Assembly: GCA_037974335.1 (NCBI GenBank)
Contig: CM075760.1
Coordinates: 54,368,890-54,432,889, forward strand
Reading direction: 5' to 3'
Origin: Prionace glauca
Taxonomy: Eukaryota > Chordata > Chondrichthyes > Carcharhiniformes > Carcharhinidae
DNA length: 64,000 nt
The notes under the pieces are model-generated. The model had not been told where the DNA came from, searched no databases, and was given only the letters and a program-made list of their open reading frames with translations. Made by a program: the position numbers and the translations under genes. Shown in pieces: positions 1 through 11,122 of this stretch. The first letter of the stretch is position 1. Every line of letters starts with the position of its first letter.

Positions 1-114
1 GGGGGGGAGTGAAAAGTTAAATTGTCTTCTGACAACTCTGTATTAGAATTTACAAACAACAAATTAATAGACTCCTACAACGATGGAGGAGGCCATTAAT
101 CCCATCGCTCTTGC

Positions 115-480
115 TTCAGAGACTTTAGAATCATTGTCATTGAGTTTTACAGAACAGGAAGAGTCCCTGCTGCCCATTGTGCCTGTTCCAGCCATTAAAC
201 CCCTATCTGTTCCAATCGCATTTTTCAGCACTCGGCTGTATCCTTGTATGATACGGCATAAATGATCTTTGGACTTGCATGCCAAGGTCCCTCTGGTCCT
301 CTGCACTCTCTTGCATCTTACAGTTCATTGTGTATTCCCTTGCCTTGTTCCCCCGCGCAAAATGCGTCACCTCACAGTTTTCAGGTTTAAATTCCGTTTG
401 GCACTGTTCTACCAATCTGACTAGCTCGCCCATATCATCCTGTAATCTTTGCAAGTCAGTGACACTTAACCTCACGCGAA
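115..480 (-). repeat. CR1-type LINE remnant
   Basis: Minus-strand translation of about 260-480 gives a reverse-transcriptase C-terminal segment with the CR1 pattern (KCEVVHF-like ENCEVTHFARGNK, then QRDLG). The flank at 115-262 matches, as I recall it, the 3' part of a shark CR1-like repeat. Both pieces are decayed, with no usable frame across them. Confidence 0.5.
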
Positions 481-984
481 ATAAAAGCATGTGTGCATCC
501 TTGGCTTGACTTTGTGTGAAATTTGTCTCCAGCGCTCCCGAAATAATGCAAATTGAATGTCTCTCTTCTGCCCTCTGTGAGGTAAATATGATCCAGCTGC
601 TGCAATGCAAAGTTTCTATGTTAGAAATTATTCCTACACGTTCACCAATCACTACAGTGAAACACCCACATTCAGCACTGAAATATGTGACCAGTAAGGA
701 TAAGCTTTCGTAATGTCATTATCTGCTGTGTAATGGACAGGGAGCCAGCATCATGTGGGAAGACAATTGAGGACATTGCACCGGTAGAATGCATTTATGC
801 AGCTGAATATCCAGCTCAGCTCGTTCTAAAATTGCAGTGTCCAGTCTTTGTAGCTCCGGTCCTGAGTAATGTCAAATTGAACTAAAAAAATCATAATTTT
901 CTATTTATTTCTTGGATGTGGGCATTAAATCAAATCAAATCAAATCAAATCCTGATTGCCCGTTGGACATTTCCACGACATTAC
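481..984. other. No gene recognised
   Basis: Short frames only, none resembling a known protein. A small (AAATC)n run of about five units lies near 926-951; the same pentamer tail ends the LINE at 26.9 kb, so this may be the tail of an otherwise lost retroelement. Confidence 0.5.
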
Positions 985-1275
985 TTCTTGGATTCAAACA
1001 ACTGGACGACATATTTCCTTCTCCAAAGGACATTGTTGATCTAAATGGGCATTTACAACCCATGGCTGAAGGCCTATTTTCATTCGCAAACTTGGCAATA
1101 GGAAATTCACTTCCCCCCGTCCAAGACATTATGTATATTGTAAATATTTGTGGCCCGAGTATTGATCGCTGAGGCACTCCACTTGTCATAGATGGTCATC
1201 CTGAAAATGCTCCTGGTATCCCAACTCTCTGTATCCTATCGATTAGCCAATCCTCTATCCATGCGAATATATTAC
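985..1275 (-). repeat. CR1 reverse-transcriptase fragment
   Basis: Minus strand encodes TSGVPQRSILGPQIFTIYI, the CR1 RT box usually written TSGVPQGSVLGPxLFxIYI, followed by a decayed FADD region (KFANEN). It is a short fragment of an old CR1 LINE. Confidence 0.65.
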
Positions 1276-1644
1276 TCGAGAAATCATGAGCTCTGAATTA
1301 GCCGTTTGTCGGAGATCTTATCAAGGTTTTTTTTTGCTGCAAAGACAAGATGCCAACCACTGAACGGCAATTTTTTTTTACAGCAATCGTCAATACTTGT
1401 CGTTGTTCTTATTAGAACGTTCACTTTGATCAATTTATTTGAAATTACTCCAAGTGTTGGGGTGAGATTTAAACCCATTTCTTCAGGGGAATCAGCCTGG
1501 GTCTCTGTGCTGCTAATTCACTGACATTGCCATTTTGCTGCAACCATCCCATAATGCTTCATGAAGAATGTTTAGTGATGGTTTCAATCAAAAGTTTGCT
1601 ACAGAGTCAGATATCACTGTGATTAATTTTGTCTTGTGGGTTTT
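1276..1644. other. No gene recognised
   Basis: AT-rich with two poly-T runs near 1325 and 1370. No coding or RNA signal is visible. Confidence 0.5.
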
Positions 1645-2200
1645 ATGAAAGAATTAATATTCAGTGCCATCACCCAGCACTTTCCTTCATGGGCATATAT
1701 CTTACAGAGAAAGATAGAAAATCGGAGCACGACGAGTTGATCCTTAGACCTCTGCCATTCGACACGACAGTGGCTAACCCTAAATCTCCGCAAAATACCA
1801 GCCCTCTCCCCATAATTCTTGACACCTTTAGAGTACAGTAATATATTTCCATTTAAAATATATTCACTGGTTTTGCAACCACAAACTTCTGCGGTAGAGA
1901 ACAACAATTTCACCAGCCTCTGAGTGAGGAATTTTTCCTCATCTCAGATTTAAATGCCAAACCCTGTACACTGAAACTTTAATCCCTTTTTCTCGACCCC
2001 ACCCCGCCAAAGGTAACAACATCCCTGCATCCAGTTTGCTCATCTCTGCTATAATTCTATATGTTTCAATGACATCGCCCGTCATGTTCCAAACTCCAGT
2101 GAATATAGAGTCCCAGTCTCTCCTAAAAGGACAGTCACGCCATTCCAAGAATCAGTCTGGTGTACTGTGTCTGCACTCTTTGTATCGCAACTGCATGTTT
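1645..2200 (-). repeat. CR1 LINE 3' portion, decayed
   Basis: Read on the minus strand, the segment follows the C-terminal and 3' UTR of the CR1 copies at 4.2 and 61.3 kb: a RGDLIE-type box (appears as MTGDVIETYRIIAEM) and the downstream flank. It is too diverged to be a recent copy. Confidence 0.55.
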
Positions 2201-3030
2201 TATTCGATAAGGAGATGAAAACTGCGCGTAGTACTAGATTTCGTCAAAAAAGGCTGGATTTAGGAAATGTGTTAATGGAGGAAAGTGAGGCATTAAATGG
2301 CAAAATATTTCCTGATTTCTCTCCTGAAAGTCTTAAACATTAAACAACGTGTAAAATCCAATTTGCTGAAATCATGGACTCCCCTACCAGGAGCCAATGT
2401 TCCTATGTATCAACCCTCTCCGTTTGGGAATGATTCAGTCACTCCTTAACTAAATTCCAGCATTTTAGGGTTAACCATCATCTACACTATTAATTAAGTA
2501 CTAACACCCTGCATACAGCATACAGAGTAAAACATTTTCTCCTTCTGCTCTGTTTGAGGAATTTTTAAATGCTGATTTGTAATTTTATGAGAAACAGAAC
2601 AGAAATGTTGCCAGTTCTGATTGCAGACTCTCCTTTATTTCAATCATGATCTCAGACCTTCATATTAAAACATGAACATTAAGCTCCGAATATATTTTTT
2701 CGGTCGCTCCGTGTTTGTGCATTTTGTCTTCTTCACCTATCCAAATAATTTGAACAAAGGCATTCATTGTTCGTTCCTCACTCTTAGCGTATGGACATTT
2801 ATAAACAACATGGCTCTTTGATTTTCAGATTTAGGGTGCGTTAAGTTGCATTTCCCTCACTGAAAACATCCACTAGTTTTATCCATTCACAAAATATTAA
2901 TATTTCTTTGCAAATTGTTGCTTCCAGTGATGCTGCTTACATTGCTGTTTTTTGTGTCAGTTACAAAATAGCATATTCAGCATTCTATCACATTGTCTTA
3001 ATAAATGTAACTAATCTGCATATCATTCTG
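2201..3030. other. No gene recognised
   Basis: AT-rich DNA with short frames only. No family-level similarity was seen. Confidence 0.5.
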
Positions 3031-3035
3031 TACAG

Positions 3036-3062
3036 GTATATGTGTGTGTGTGTGTGTGTGTG
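3036..3062. repeat. (TG)n microsatellite
   Basis: About thirteen TG units directly visible, followed by degenerate TG-rich sequence to about 3150. Confidence 0.9.
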
Positions 3063-3231
3063 CTTACGATTGAGTGTTTATGTGGTTTATGTGTGAGTGC
3101 GTTTGTAAGCCTGCACGCCTCTATGTCCATACCTGTTTGTGTGAGTATCAGCGGCGTGTACATGTATTCAAGTCTCGAAGTAACATGGGAGCAGATATAG
3201 GTCATTTGGCCTATGGAATACACTGTCTGAT

Positions 3232-3395
3232 GTGATAGTGGAGTCGGTCACTTTAGGAACTTTCAGGCGGTTATTGGATAGGTACATGGAGCACACCAGA
3301 ATGATAGGGAGTGGGGTAACTTGATCTTGGGTTTAGACTTAGCTCGGCACAACATTGAGGGCCGAAGGGCCTGTAATGTGCTGTATGTTTTATGA
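3232..3395 (+). repeat. CR1 3' end fragment
   Basis: Plus strand; ends in the phrase GGGCCGAAGGGCCTGTAATG and GTGCTGTATG, the conserved 3' terminus of shark CR1 copies, also seen near 21.26 kb and 36.77 kb. Confidence 0.6.
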
Positions 3396-3529
3396 TAGTG
3401 ATCGAACATTGAAACTCATCATGGTGCACTCACACGCACCAACCCATGAAAAAAAAACACACAGGCACTCACACAGATGCATACAAACTAATTCGCACAC
3501 TCACATTAATATTTTGAAACAAACAAACG

Positions 3530-3830
3530 TAGCATTTGCCTTCCTCATTGTTTGCTGTACATGCATGCAAATTTTTAGTGACCAGGTCTCCGTGGAAGCC
3601 AACTCTTTTAATCCTCACACCATGTAGGTAATATTTTATATTTCTGTTTTTCTTTCGTTTCCGACCATAGTTGATAACTAAATACTGAGTCACTTTTTAT
3701 CCCATCTGCCATGTCTGTGCATTCACTCAGCCTGTCCAAATCCCCTTGTAACCCCACTGCATCCTCCCCTCCAATATGTTTGTGCCATCAGCAACGTTTG
3801 AATTATTAAATTTGATCTCCACTTCAAGTT
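3530..3830 (-). repeat. CR1 RT fragment, old
   Basis: On the minus strand it follows the RT region between the FADD box and the KCEVVHF box (complement of the phrase CATCTGCCATGTCTGTGCAT and of TTTGTGCCATCAGCAACGTT). Decayed. Confidence 0.55.
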
Positions 3831-3920
3831 TTTGACTGTGTTTCAATCTCTGTGTTTGTTTCTCGGCATTTCTGTTTCTCAATACATCAGTCTGTGTGTC
3901 TCCGTGTGTCTCTAGACCTG

Positions 3921-4055
3921 TGTGCATGTGTGTGTGTGTGTGAGAGTGTGTACTTTATTCTCAAAGGAACAAATGGGCAGGTGTAGGCCATTTGGTCCAC
4001 AAATAATGTTCGAACATTCAAACAGATCATCACACACACACACACACACACACAC
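3921..4055. repeat. TG and CA microsatellites
   Basis: A TG run at about 3921-3943 and a CA run at about 4031-4054, in opposite sense within 130 bp, flanking a short stretch of unique sequence. Confidence 0.85.
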
Positions 4056-4154
4056 GTACATTACACATGTACACACATATTCCTCTTTTGTTCGATACAT
4101 ATGTAGCATTTGTCTTCTAAGTTCTTGCAGTGCCTAGACACTAGCTTTTAGTGA

Positions 4155-4994
4155 CATAAGAACACAAGAACATAAGAAATAGGAGCAGGAGTAGGCCATC
4201 TGGCCCTTCAAGCCGGCCCCGCCATTCAATAAGATCATGGCTGATCTGTCGTGGCTCAGTTCCACATTCCGGCCCTCTCCCCATAACCCTTAATCCCCTC
4301 TCTTATCAAAAACCCATCAACCCGCTTCTTGAAAATATTTAGCGAGGCAGCCTCCACTACTTCAACGGGTAGAGAATTCCAGAGATTCATCACCCTTTGA
4401 GTGAAGAAGTTCCTCCTCAATTCCGTTCTAAAACGCCCCCCCTTTATCTTGAGGCTGTGCCCCCTAGTCCTACTGTCTTTTTTGAGCGGGAAGAGTCTCT
4501 CCACCTCTACCCTATCCATCCCATTCATCATCTTATACGTCTCAATGAGATCTCCCCTCATTCTTCTAAACTCCAACGAGTACAAGCCTAGTTTATTCAG
4601 TCTCTCCTCATAGCTCAACCCCCTCAACTCCGGTATCAGCCTAGTAAACCTCCTCTGCACTCCCTCCAAGGCCAAAATATCTTTGTGCAGGTGCGGCGCC
4701 CAAAACTGCACACAGTACTCCAGCTGCGGCCTCACCAATGCCCTATAGAGCTGCAGCAAGACCTCCCTACTTTTATATTCAATCCCCCTCGCTATGAAGG
4801 CCAGCATCCCATTCGCCTTCCTGACCACCTGCTGCACCTGCAAGCTGGGTTTTTGCGACTCATGCACAAGGACCCCGAGGTCCCTCTGCACCGTCGCCTG
4901 CTGCAGTTTTTCGCCACGTAAGTAATAGTCCTTCCTACCATTCTTCCTTCCAAAGTGGACCACCTCACACTTGCCAACATTAAATTCCATTTGC
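4155..4994 (-). mobile_element. Young CR1 LINE, 5'-truncated, nested in an older CR1
   Basis: The minus strand has a long open frame (about 4256-5113, the outermost part belonging to the flank) encoding the CR1 RT C-terminal region: KCEVVHFGRKN, VQRDLGVLVHESQKPSLQVQ, YCVQFWAPHL, RGDLIETYKMMNGMDR, FFTQRVMNLWNSLPVEVVEA. The 3' end starts at 4155 with AAGAACA/TAAGAACATAAG units, the eight-base tandem tail of this subfamily. The older CR1 sequence that ends at 4154 (TTTTAGTGAC) resumes near 4995 (CATGAACAAGG), so this copy landed inside it. It lacks the N-terminal RT and endonuclease regions, so it cannot move on its own. Confidence 0.85.
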
Positions 4995-5255
4995 CCATGA
5001 ACAAGGATACCCAGCTCTCTCTGGGAACAACTCTGTCCAATCTCACACTGCTTAGGAACTACTCTGCCTTTCTGATGTCGTTTTTTCCTGCCAGAGTGGA
5101 TAACTTCCCACATATTCAGATTTTATTCCATCTGCCAAGTTCTTGCCCTTGACTCAGCCTGTCCCAAATCCCTTCAAGTCATCCATGTATCCCGCTCAGC
5201 ATTAAGTGTGCCTCAGCATCAATATTGGAAATATTTTATTTGGTCCCCAAATCCA
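4995..5255 (-). repeat. Older CR1 fragment, continuation
   Basis: Continues the CR1 piece at about 4095-4154 across the younger insertion. It corresponds to the RT segment just N-terminal of RDLGV (complement of GATAACTTCCCACATATTCA and of CTGCCAAGTTCTTGCCCTTG). Confidence 0.6.
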
Positions 5256-5364
5256 GTCTGTATGTATCTGTGTGTGTTTCTGGGCGTGTGTGTCTCCCAA
5301 TGTGTCAGTGTGTGTCTCTCTGCATGTATCTGGGTATGACTGCCTCGAGGTGCATGTGTGTGTG

Positions 5365-7065
5365 TCATAGAATCATAGAGGTTTACACCATGGAAACAGG
5401 CTTTTGGCCGAAATTGTTCATCCCACTTTTTTTTAAGTCCGAAGCTAATCCCAATTGCCTGCATTTGGCCCATATTCCTCTATACTCATCTTCCCCATGT
5501 AACGGTATAAAAGACAAAATTGTACCCCTCTCTACTAGTACTTCTGGCAGTTTGTTCCAGACACTCACCACCCTCTGTGTGAAAAAAAAAGAATAGCCCC
5601 TCTGGACACTTTTGTATCTCTTTCTCTCTCCCCTTAAACCTATGCCCTCTTGTTTTTGAATACCCTAACTTTCGGAAAAAAAGATATTGACTATCTAGCT
5701 GATTTATACCCCTCATTATTTTATATACGTCGATGAGATCACCCCTCAGCCTTCCACGCTCCAGAGAAAAAAGTCCCAGTCTATCCAACCTCTCCTTGTA
5801 CCTCAAAGCATCAAGTGCCAGCAGCATCCTAAAAAAAAGTTGTTCTGCACTCTTTATAGTTTAATAATATATTTTCTATGATAGATTGACAAAAGCTGTA
5901 CATGGTATTCAATGTTGGCCTTACTAATGTTTTGTGCAATTTCAACAAGACGTCCCAACTCCGATATTTCAATGTTCTGATCAATGAAAGCAAGTATGCC
6001 GAACGCCATCATCACCACTCTGTCCACCTGTGAATCCACTTTCAAGGAACTATGAACTTATGCCCCTAGATCTCTTTGTTCTGTAACTGTTCCCAAAGCC
6101 CTACTATTAACTGAGTAACTCCTGTCCTCGTTCAATCTACCCAAATGTCTCACCTTTCATTTATCTAAATTAAACTGCATCTGCCAGTTATCAGCCCACT
6201 GGCCCAAATGATCAAGATCCCACAGCAATCCGAAATAACCTTCTTCCCTGCCCACAATGCCACACATCTTGATGTCATCTGCAAACTTACTAACCACACC
6301 TCCTATATTCTCATCCAAACCATTAATATAGATGACAAATAACGGTGGATCCAGCACTAATCCCTGAGGCACATCGCTGGTCACAGATCTCCAGTTTGAA
6401 AAACTCTGTACAACAACCCTCTGGCTCCAGTCATCATTTAGCTTCCTCACACTGAATGTCATGAGATTTAACCTTATGCAACAGCCTACTATGCAATATC
6501 TTGTCAAACGTCTTGCTGAATTCCATGTAGACATCATCAACTGCATTGCCCTCATCAACCTTCTTGGCTATCCCTTTAAAAAATTCAATCAAATTTCTCA
6601 GAAATGATTTTCCACTCACAAAGCCATGCTGACTGTTCCTAATCAATCCTTGCATCTCGAAATGACTGTAGATCCTGTGTCTCAAAATGTATTTCAACAA
6701 TTTAGCCACCACAGATGCGAGACTCACTGGCCTGTAGTTTCCAGGCTTTTCCCTGCAGCCCGTTTTTAAACAAAGACACAACATTTGCCACTCTCCAATC
6801 TTCAGACAAGTCACTTGTGTCTGACGATGATTTAAATATCTCTGCTAGGGAACCCGCAAATTTCTCCCGCGACTCCCATAATATCCTGGGATATTCATTA
6901 ATGTTCAGGGATTCATCTGTCTCAATGCGCTTTAAGACTTCCAGCACCTCTTTCACTGTTATATGTACACTCCCTAAGACATTACTATTTCTTTCCCCAA
7001 ATTCCCGAACAATCATGCCTTTGTCAACAGTGAATAATGGTGAGAAATATTCAATTAGGATCTCA
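5365..7065 (-). mobile_element. CR1 LINE, about 1.7 kb, second subfamily, broken
   Basis: Minus strand shows, in order from the right, an RT N-terminal block (NYRPVSLASVVAKLLKYILR, then SQHGF), the box SDVPQGLVLDPPLFVIYING with KFADD near 6280-6390, and the C-terminal block RGDLIDVYKIMRGINQ and KLPEVLVERG near 5480-5800. The frames are interrupted many times. The 3' end (ATCATAGAATCATAGAGG on the plus strand) differs from the TTCTTATG-tailed subfamily. Confidence 0.8.
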
Positions 7066-7290
7066 CCCGTGTTTGTGTGTGTGTGTGTGTGAACGTATGT
7101 GTGTGTTTCTGTTTTGTGTTTGTGTGCGTGTGTGTGTGTGTGTGTGAACGTATGTGTGTGTTTCTGTTTTGTGTTTGTGTGCGTGTGTGCATTTGTGTCT
7201 GTGCATATGGGTATGTCTGCTTGTGTGCATAGGCATGTGTGCATGTGTCTATGTGTGTGTGTGTGTGAGTGTGTGTGAGAGAGAGAGAGA
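7066..7290. repeat. (TG)n with an internal 54-bp tandem duplication, then (GA)n
   Basis: TG-rich; the block GAACGTATGTGTGTGTTTCT recurs at about 7091 and 7145, giving a 54-bp period. It ends in a GA run just before a short open segment preceding TRDC exon 1. Confidence 0.85.
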
Positions 7291-7471
7291 ACCTTCTCCG
7301 AGCCAAGGCAAAAATATAACTTATCCAGTCTCAGCATTCGGTAAGTTAATGGAGAAACTTACATAGGGTTAAGGCTCAGAAAAATGTGGTCTAATCGAAT
7401 GCCACAGCAGGTTGGGGGATGCCACCCTGTTGGATTCTGATTTTTTACCCTTTTATTTCTTTCATTTTCAG

Positions 7472-10400
7472 AGGCGAAAGACCCGAAAGAACCAAAATTG
7501 AGCGTCTTTTACCCGCCAGTGCCACCGGAAGCCCCCAACACCACCACCGCTGCAGTATGTTTGGCCTCGGATTTCTCCCCCAAGACAATCAAGCTCTCCC
7601 TGTCCAGGGGATCCGACCAGGAGGTCAATGTGACAAGATCCAGTGTCCTATTGGAGAGCGGGAATTACAGGAGTTCGGGTTTCCTCTCTTTCACCCAATC
7701 CGGAAAACCACAAATCATCACGTGCACGGCAGTTCACAATGATCAGAATTACTCTGTAAACATCCCACCCACAGCTGAAATTGGTAAGTTTATTTTATTT
7801 CCATTCATGTGATGTGGGTGTCATTGGCTTGACCAGTATTTATTGCCCATCCTAAATTGCCCTTCAGCAGAGGGCATTTAAGAGTCACTTTCCGGCCAGA
7901 CAATGTAAGAACGGCAGATTTCCTTCCCTAAAGGATATTAATGAAGAAGATGAGTTTTCATGATAATCGACAATAATTTCATTGGTCATCTTTAGACTTT
8001 TAATTTCATTTTTTTTAACATTCAAATTTCGCATCAGTCATGGCAAATTTCGACTGCGCATCAGTATTCTAGGTGGTTGGATTGACAATGCAACTGTGCT
8101 ACTGCATCCTCTGAGAGTGTTTTATGATAGGAAGAATGTCCACTAAATATTATCCATCCTCTTAACGCCGAAGGACTCTCAATGTCATCGTCACTCAAAC
8201 TGTTATCTTTTTGAAAGATTAGCTGACTAATGATTGAAGGCCATTTATTCTAGTCTCGGGACTTCACTGTCTCAGACCCAATCAGCTTCAGTTGCTTCAT
8301 CAATCACCTTCAATCCATTGTAAGGTCAGAAGTTGGGATGTTCGCTGATGACTGAACAATGTTCAGTACCATTCATGACACCTCAGATCTTGAAGTAATG
8401 CATTACAAATGCAGCAATAGCTGGACAATATCTAGGGTTGGACTGAGAAGCTGCCAATAACATTTGCACCACCGATGTTCCAGGCAATGACCAACTCCAA
8501 CAGGAAAGAAGGTAACAATCGGCTCTGGTCATTTAATGGCATTACCATGACTGAAGCAAAGAACAAAGAAAATTACAGCAAAGGAACAGGCCCTTCTGCC
8601 CTCCAAGCCTGCACCGAACATGCTACCCGACAGAACGAAAGCCCCCTACCCTGCCGGGGATCATATCCCTCTATTCCCGTCCTATTCATGTATTTGTCCA
8701 GATGCCACTTAAATCTCACTACCATATCTGCTTCCACTACCTCCCCCGGCAGCGAGTTCCAGGCATCCACCACCCTGTGTATAAAAAAATCTGCCTCACA
8801 CATCTCCTTCAAATCTTAACTCTATGCTCCTTAGTAATTGACTCTTCCGTACTGAGAAATAATGTTTCTGACTATCCTCTCTGTCCATGCCTCTCATAAT
8901 CTTGTAGACTTCTAAATGGTCAACTTCCACTATCAACATCCTGAGGGTTAACGTTGCTCAGAAACTGAACTGGACTATCCATATAAGTGCTCTGATGCAA
9001 GAGCATGTCGGAGATTGGGAATCCTGTGCTAAATAATGTATCTCTTAATCTCCCCAATCCTCTGCACCATCCACAAGACATAATCACGACTGTGATAGGG
9101 TATTAAACACTTGCCTGGATAAATGCAGCTCCAGCAACACTCAGAAATTTGACACGACCCAGGACAAAGAGGCTCCATTTAATTAAAAGTTTATTTATTT
9201 AAGTCCCAAATAGGCTTACATTAAACGTGCAATGAAGTTACTGTGAAAATATCCTAGTTGCCACACACTGCGCCTGTTCGGGGACACTGAGGGAGAATTT
9301 AGCACGGCCAATCAGCACGACTTTCAGACTGTGGGAGGAAACCGGAGCAGCCGGATCAAACCAAAGCTGACACGGTGAAAACGTGCAGACTCTGCACATA
9401 CAGTCACCCAAGCCAGGAATCGAACCCAGGTCCCTGAAGCTGTGGGCGGGGGTTGGGGAGGAAAGGAATGTGTGTGTGTGTGGGGGGGGGGGGGGGGGGG
9501 GCGGGGGGCGGTGGGGGTACAACAGTAGTAAGCATTGTGCCACTGTATCGCTCTAGCATTAAGTTCTCCATTCTCAAACATCCACTTTTTCCACCACTGC
9601 AGCACAGTGACAGCAGTGTGCGTCATCCACCAGGTACACAGCAGTAATTCTCCAAGTCTCTTTCCGCTGAATCTTCCAAAATCATGGCCATTATCATCTC
9701 GGAGGACAAGGACAGCAGATACCCGGGAACACCATTATCTGGATGTTCCCCCCTCCCCCCGCCCAAGTAACTCAGCATTCTGACTTGGAAATATTTCGGC
9801 AGTTCCTTAACTGCAGCTCTGTCAAAACGGTGGAACTTCTTCCCTAAGAGCCCTGAGTGTGTATGTACACCTCACAGACAGCAGAGTTTCAAGCAGGGGA
9901 CTCACAACCATCTTCAGAAGGGGGCAATTAGGGATTGGCAGTAAATGCTGGCCTGCCAGCGATATCCACATTCCATAAGTGAATAAAAATAATAATAGCT
10001 GACTATTACAATTCAGGGCAGTGTCCAGGACCGCAGCTGCTGGTATGTCACCGAATTTAGGAAAGTATTAAACACTAACCAGAGCACTGGAGAACCCCGC
10101 TCCTCTGGAGAAATGCCCTGATATCATTAATCCACTGCAGAGCTGAAATGAGACCTCGGTTTCACCACTTCTTTGGAAGACAGTGAAATACTGCACCGAT
10201 GGAATGGCCCGGATTCTGGGGTTTAATCCCTGATGGGTAATTGACCCCACACTCTTTGAACTCAGATTTGGGCCGAACTAAATGGCAGAGTTACCAATGT
10301 TTCTCTGTTGTGAATAATCAAGTGAACAAGTCCAATCGTGCTGTTTGATTCTTACTGTGTTCATGGCTATTGGTTATGGACACAATACTATTGGAAGTGA

Positions 10401-11121
10401 TATTGAGAACAAACATGGTTACAGTAATGCCACTTGCTCACTGAATAAGTCATTTATTTTTGTGCCCTTCCAGATCAAACTAAATGCCTTACAAGCCGAT
10501 ATGAATCCTCGACAGAATCAAATTGCACGGAAAACGGTATGTGCTTTATTCAACATGAATCAAAGGAAAACACTTGCAAATAGACAGATTGATAAGTGGA
10601 CAGATAGACAGGGGTACAGAGCCGGAGATCGAATGATAAACAGATAGTGAGATAGGGAGAAAGATAGATCGTCACACAGAGTGAAGGAGAGAGATATACA
10701 AATCGAGGGATGGGGGGCTGGTGGGTGGTGGGAAGAAGGTGAGGGAAAGAGAGAGAGAGAAAGAAAGAGAGAGAGAGAGAAAGAGAGAGAGAGACAGAGA
10801 CAGAGAGAGAGATTAAGAGTGAAAGACAGATGAAGATAGATGGACAGGGAGGTGGGCCGGTGGACAGACAGACGGGCAGGATGGACAGACGGACAAATTC
10901 AAGCAGTTAGATAATGAAAAAAAACACACATTAGTGGTTTTAGTTGTTTTTTAGTTCCAAATGATACATGCGCCAAACCAGATCTATCTTTTGTTTCTCT
11001 CATTTTGGCAGATCGGCTGAGGGTGAACTTTTTGTCTTTGACGGTGATGGGGCTGAGAATTTTATTTTTCAAGATCATTGTCTTCAATGTCCTGATGACG
11101 GCCAGGATGTGGCTATTCTGA
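7472..11121 (+). CDS. TRDC: T-cell receptor delta constant region (TRDC), exons 7472-7783, 10474-10536, 11012-11122
   Basis: Encodes the constant part of the TCR delta chain, which pairs with gamma and signals through CD3 at the T-cell surface. Exon 1 (104 codons counting the base borrowed from J) is an Ig-type domain starting EAKDPKEPKLSVFYPP, with the cysteine pair in TAAVCLASDF and QIITCTAVHND. Exon 2 (63 nt) is a connecting peptide with two cysteines (DQTKCLTSRY and SNCTENG). Exon 3 encodes the membrane anchor; VNFLSLTVMGLRILFFK keeps the buried R and K shared by TCR alpha and delta tails and aligns with the mammalian delta tail (NMMSLTVLGLRMLFAK). All coding junctions are phase 1 with clean signals (TTTTCAG/, /GTAAGT, TTCCAG/, /GTATGT, TTGGCAG/, /GTAAGA). 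The tail ends MTARMWLF and TGA at 11119. Four N-glycosylation sequons (NTT, NVT, NYS, NCT) are present. No break was seen; total about 161 residues plus the J contribution. TRAC is the main alternative, but the SGKY-like SGNYRSSGF stretch and the tail favour delta. Confidence 0.93.
7806..8110 (-). repeat. Tail of an abundant shark non-LTR element
   Basis: Contains TTTATTGCCCATCC followed by GGCAGATTTCCTTCCCTAAA, the same pair of phrases found at 14.55-14.75 kb. This pairing is the terminal part of a high-copy shark repeat whose RT part is seen at 8280-9995 and 25415-26045. Orientation is inferred from those copies. Confidence 0.55.
8555..8935 (-). mobile_element. CR1 LINE inserted in the composite element
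   Basis: Starts with the tail AAAGAACAAAGAAAATTACA and minus-strand coding FFIHRVVDAWNSLPGEVVEA, the CR1 C-terminus. The host element reads up to ATGGCATTACCATGACTGAA on the left and resumes with ACTATCAACATCCTGAGGGT on the right. 5'-truncated. Confidence 0.8.
9186..9560 (-). mobile_element. tRNA-derived SINE inserted in the composite element
   Basis: Reverse-oriented SINE: TTATTTATTTAAGTCCCAAA at the tail, GACTGTGGGAGGAAACCGGA in the body and AATCGAACCCAGGTCCCTGA (B-box complement) near 9420, where the head begins. An internal expansion of TG then about 20 Gs lies at about 9470-9510. It resembles the elasmobranch HE1-like tRNA SINE; the family name is from memory. Confidence 0.75.
10474..10536 (+). 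other. TRDC: TRDC exon 2, connecting peptide
   Basis: A 63-nt phase-1 exon flanked by TTCCAG and GTATGT. It codes for 21 residues with two cysteines, one of which probably makes the interchain disulfide with TCR gamma; the second lies inside an NCT sequon. Confidence 0.88.
10590..10890. repeat. GATA/GACA and GA-rich microsatellite in TRDC intron 2
   Basis: Purine-rich (GA)n core near 10750-10815 bordered by GATAGACAG and GGACAGACAGAC units. The intron is 475 bp (10537-11011). Confidence 0.9.
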
Positions 11122-11122
11122 G
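11012..11122 (+). other. TRDC: TRDC exon 3, transmembrane and short cytoplasmic tail
   Basis: Phase-1 exon that completes the coding sequence, TGA at 11119-11121, followed by one G and donor GTAAGA. A donor immediately after the stop codon matches the mammalian TRDC/TRAC arrangement in which a last exon is entirely untranslated. Confidence 0.9.

Larger units (their letters stand above)
8280..9995 (+). mobile_element. Composite non-LTR retrotransposon, interrupted twice
   Basis: Plus-strand RT remnants: a FADD-like box near 8340 (VGMFADD), then after a CR1 insertion the segment near 8940-9180 (CAGAAACTGAACTGGACTAT, GCTCCAGCAACACTCAGAAA), then after a SINE insertion the C-terminal part at about 9600-9990, which ends in GCAATTAGGGATTGGCAGTA. 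The order matches the uninterrupted copy at 25415-26045. Clade not resolved; a Jockey-superfamily element is likely. Confidence 0.7.
7784..10473 (+). other. TRDC intron 1
   Basis: A 2690-bp phase-1 intron, donor GTAAGT and acceptor TTCCAG, filled by retroelement remnants (tail at 7806-8110, composite LINE at 8280-9995). The stretch 9996-10440 shows nothing recognisable. Confidence 0.85.
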
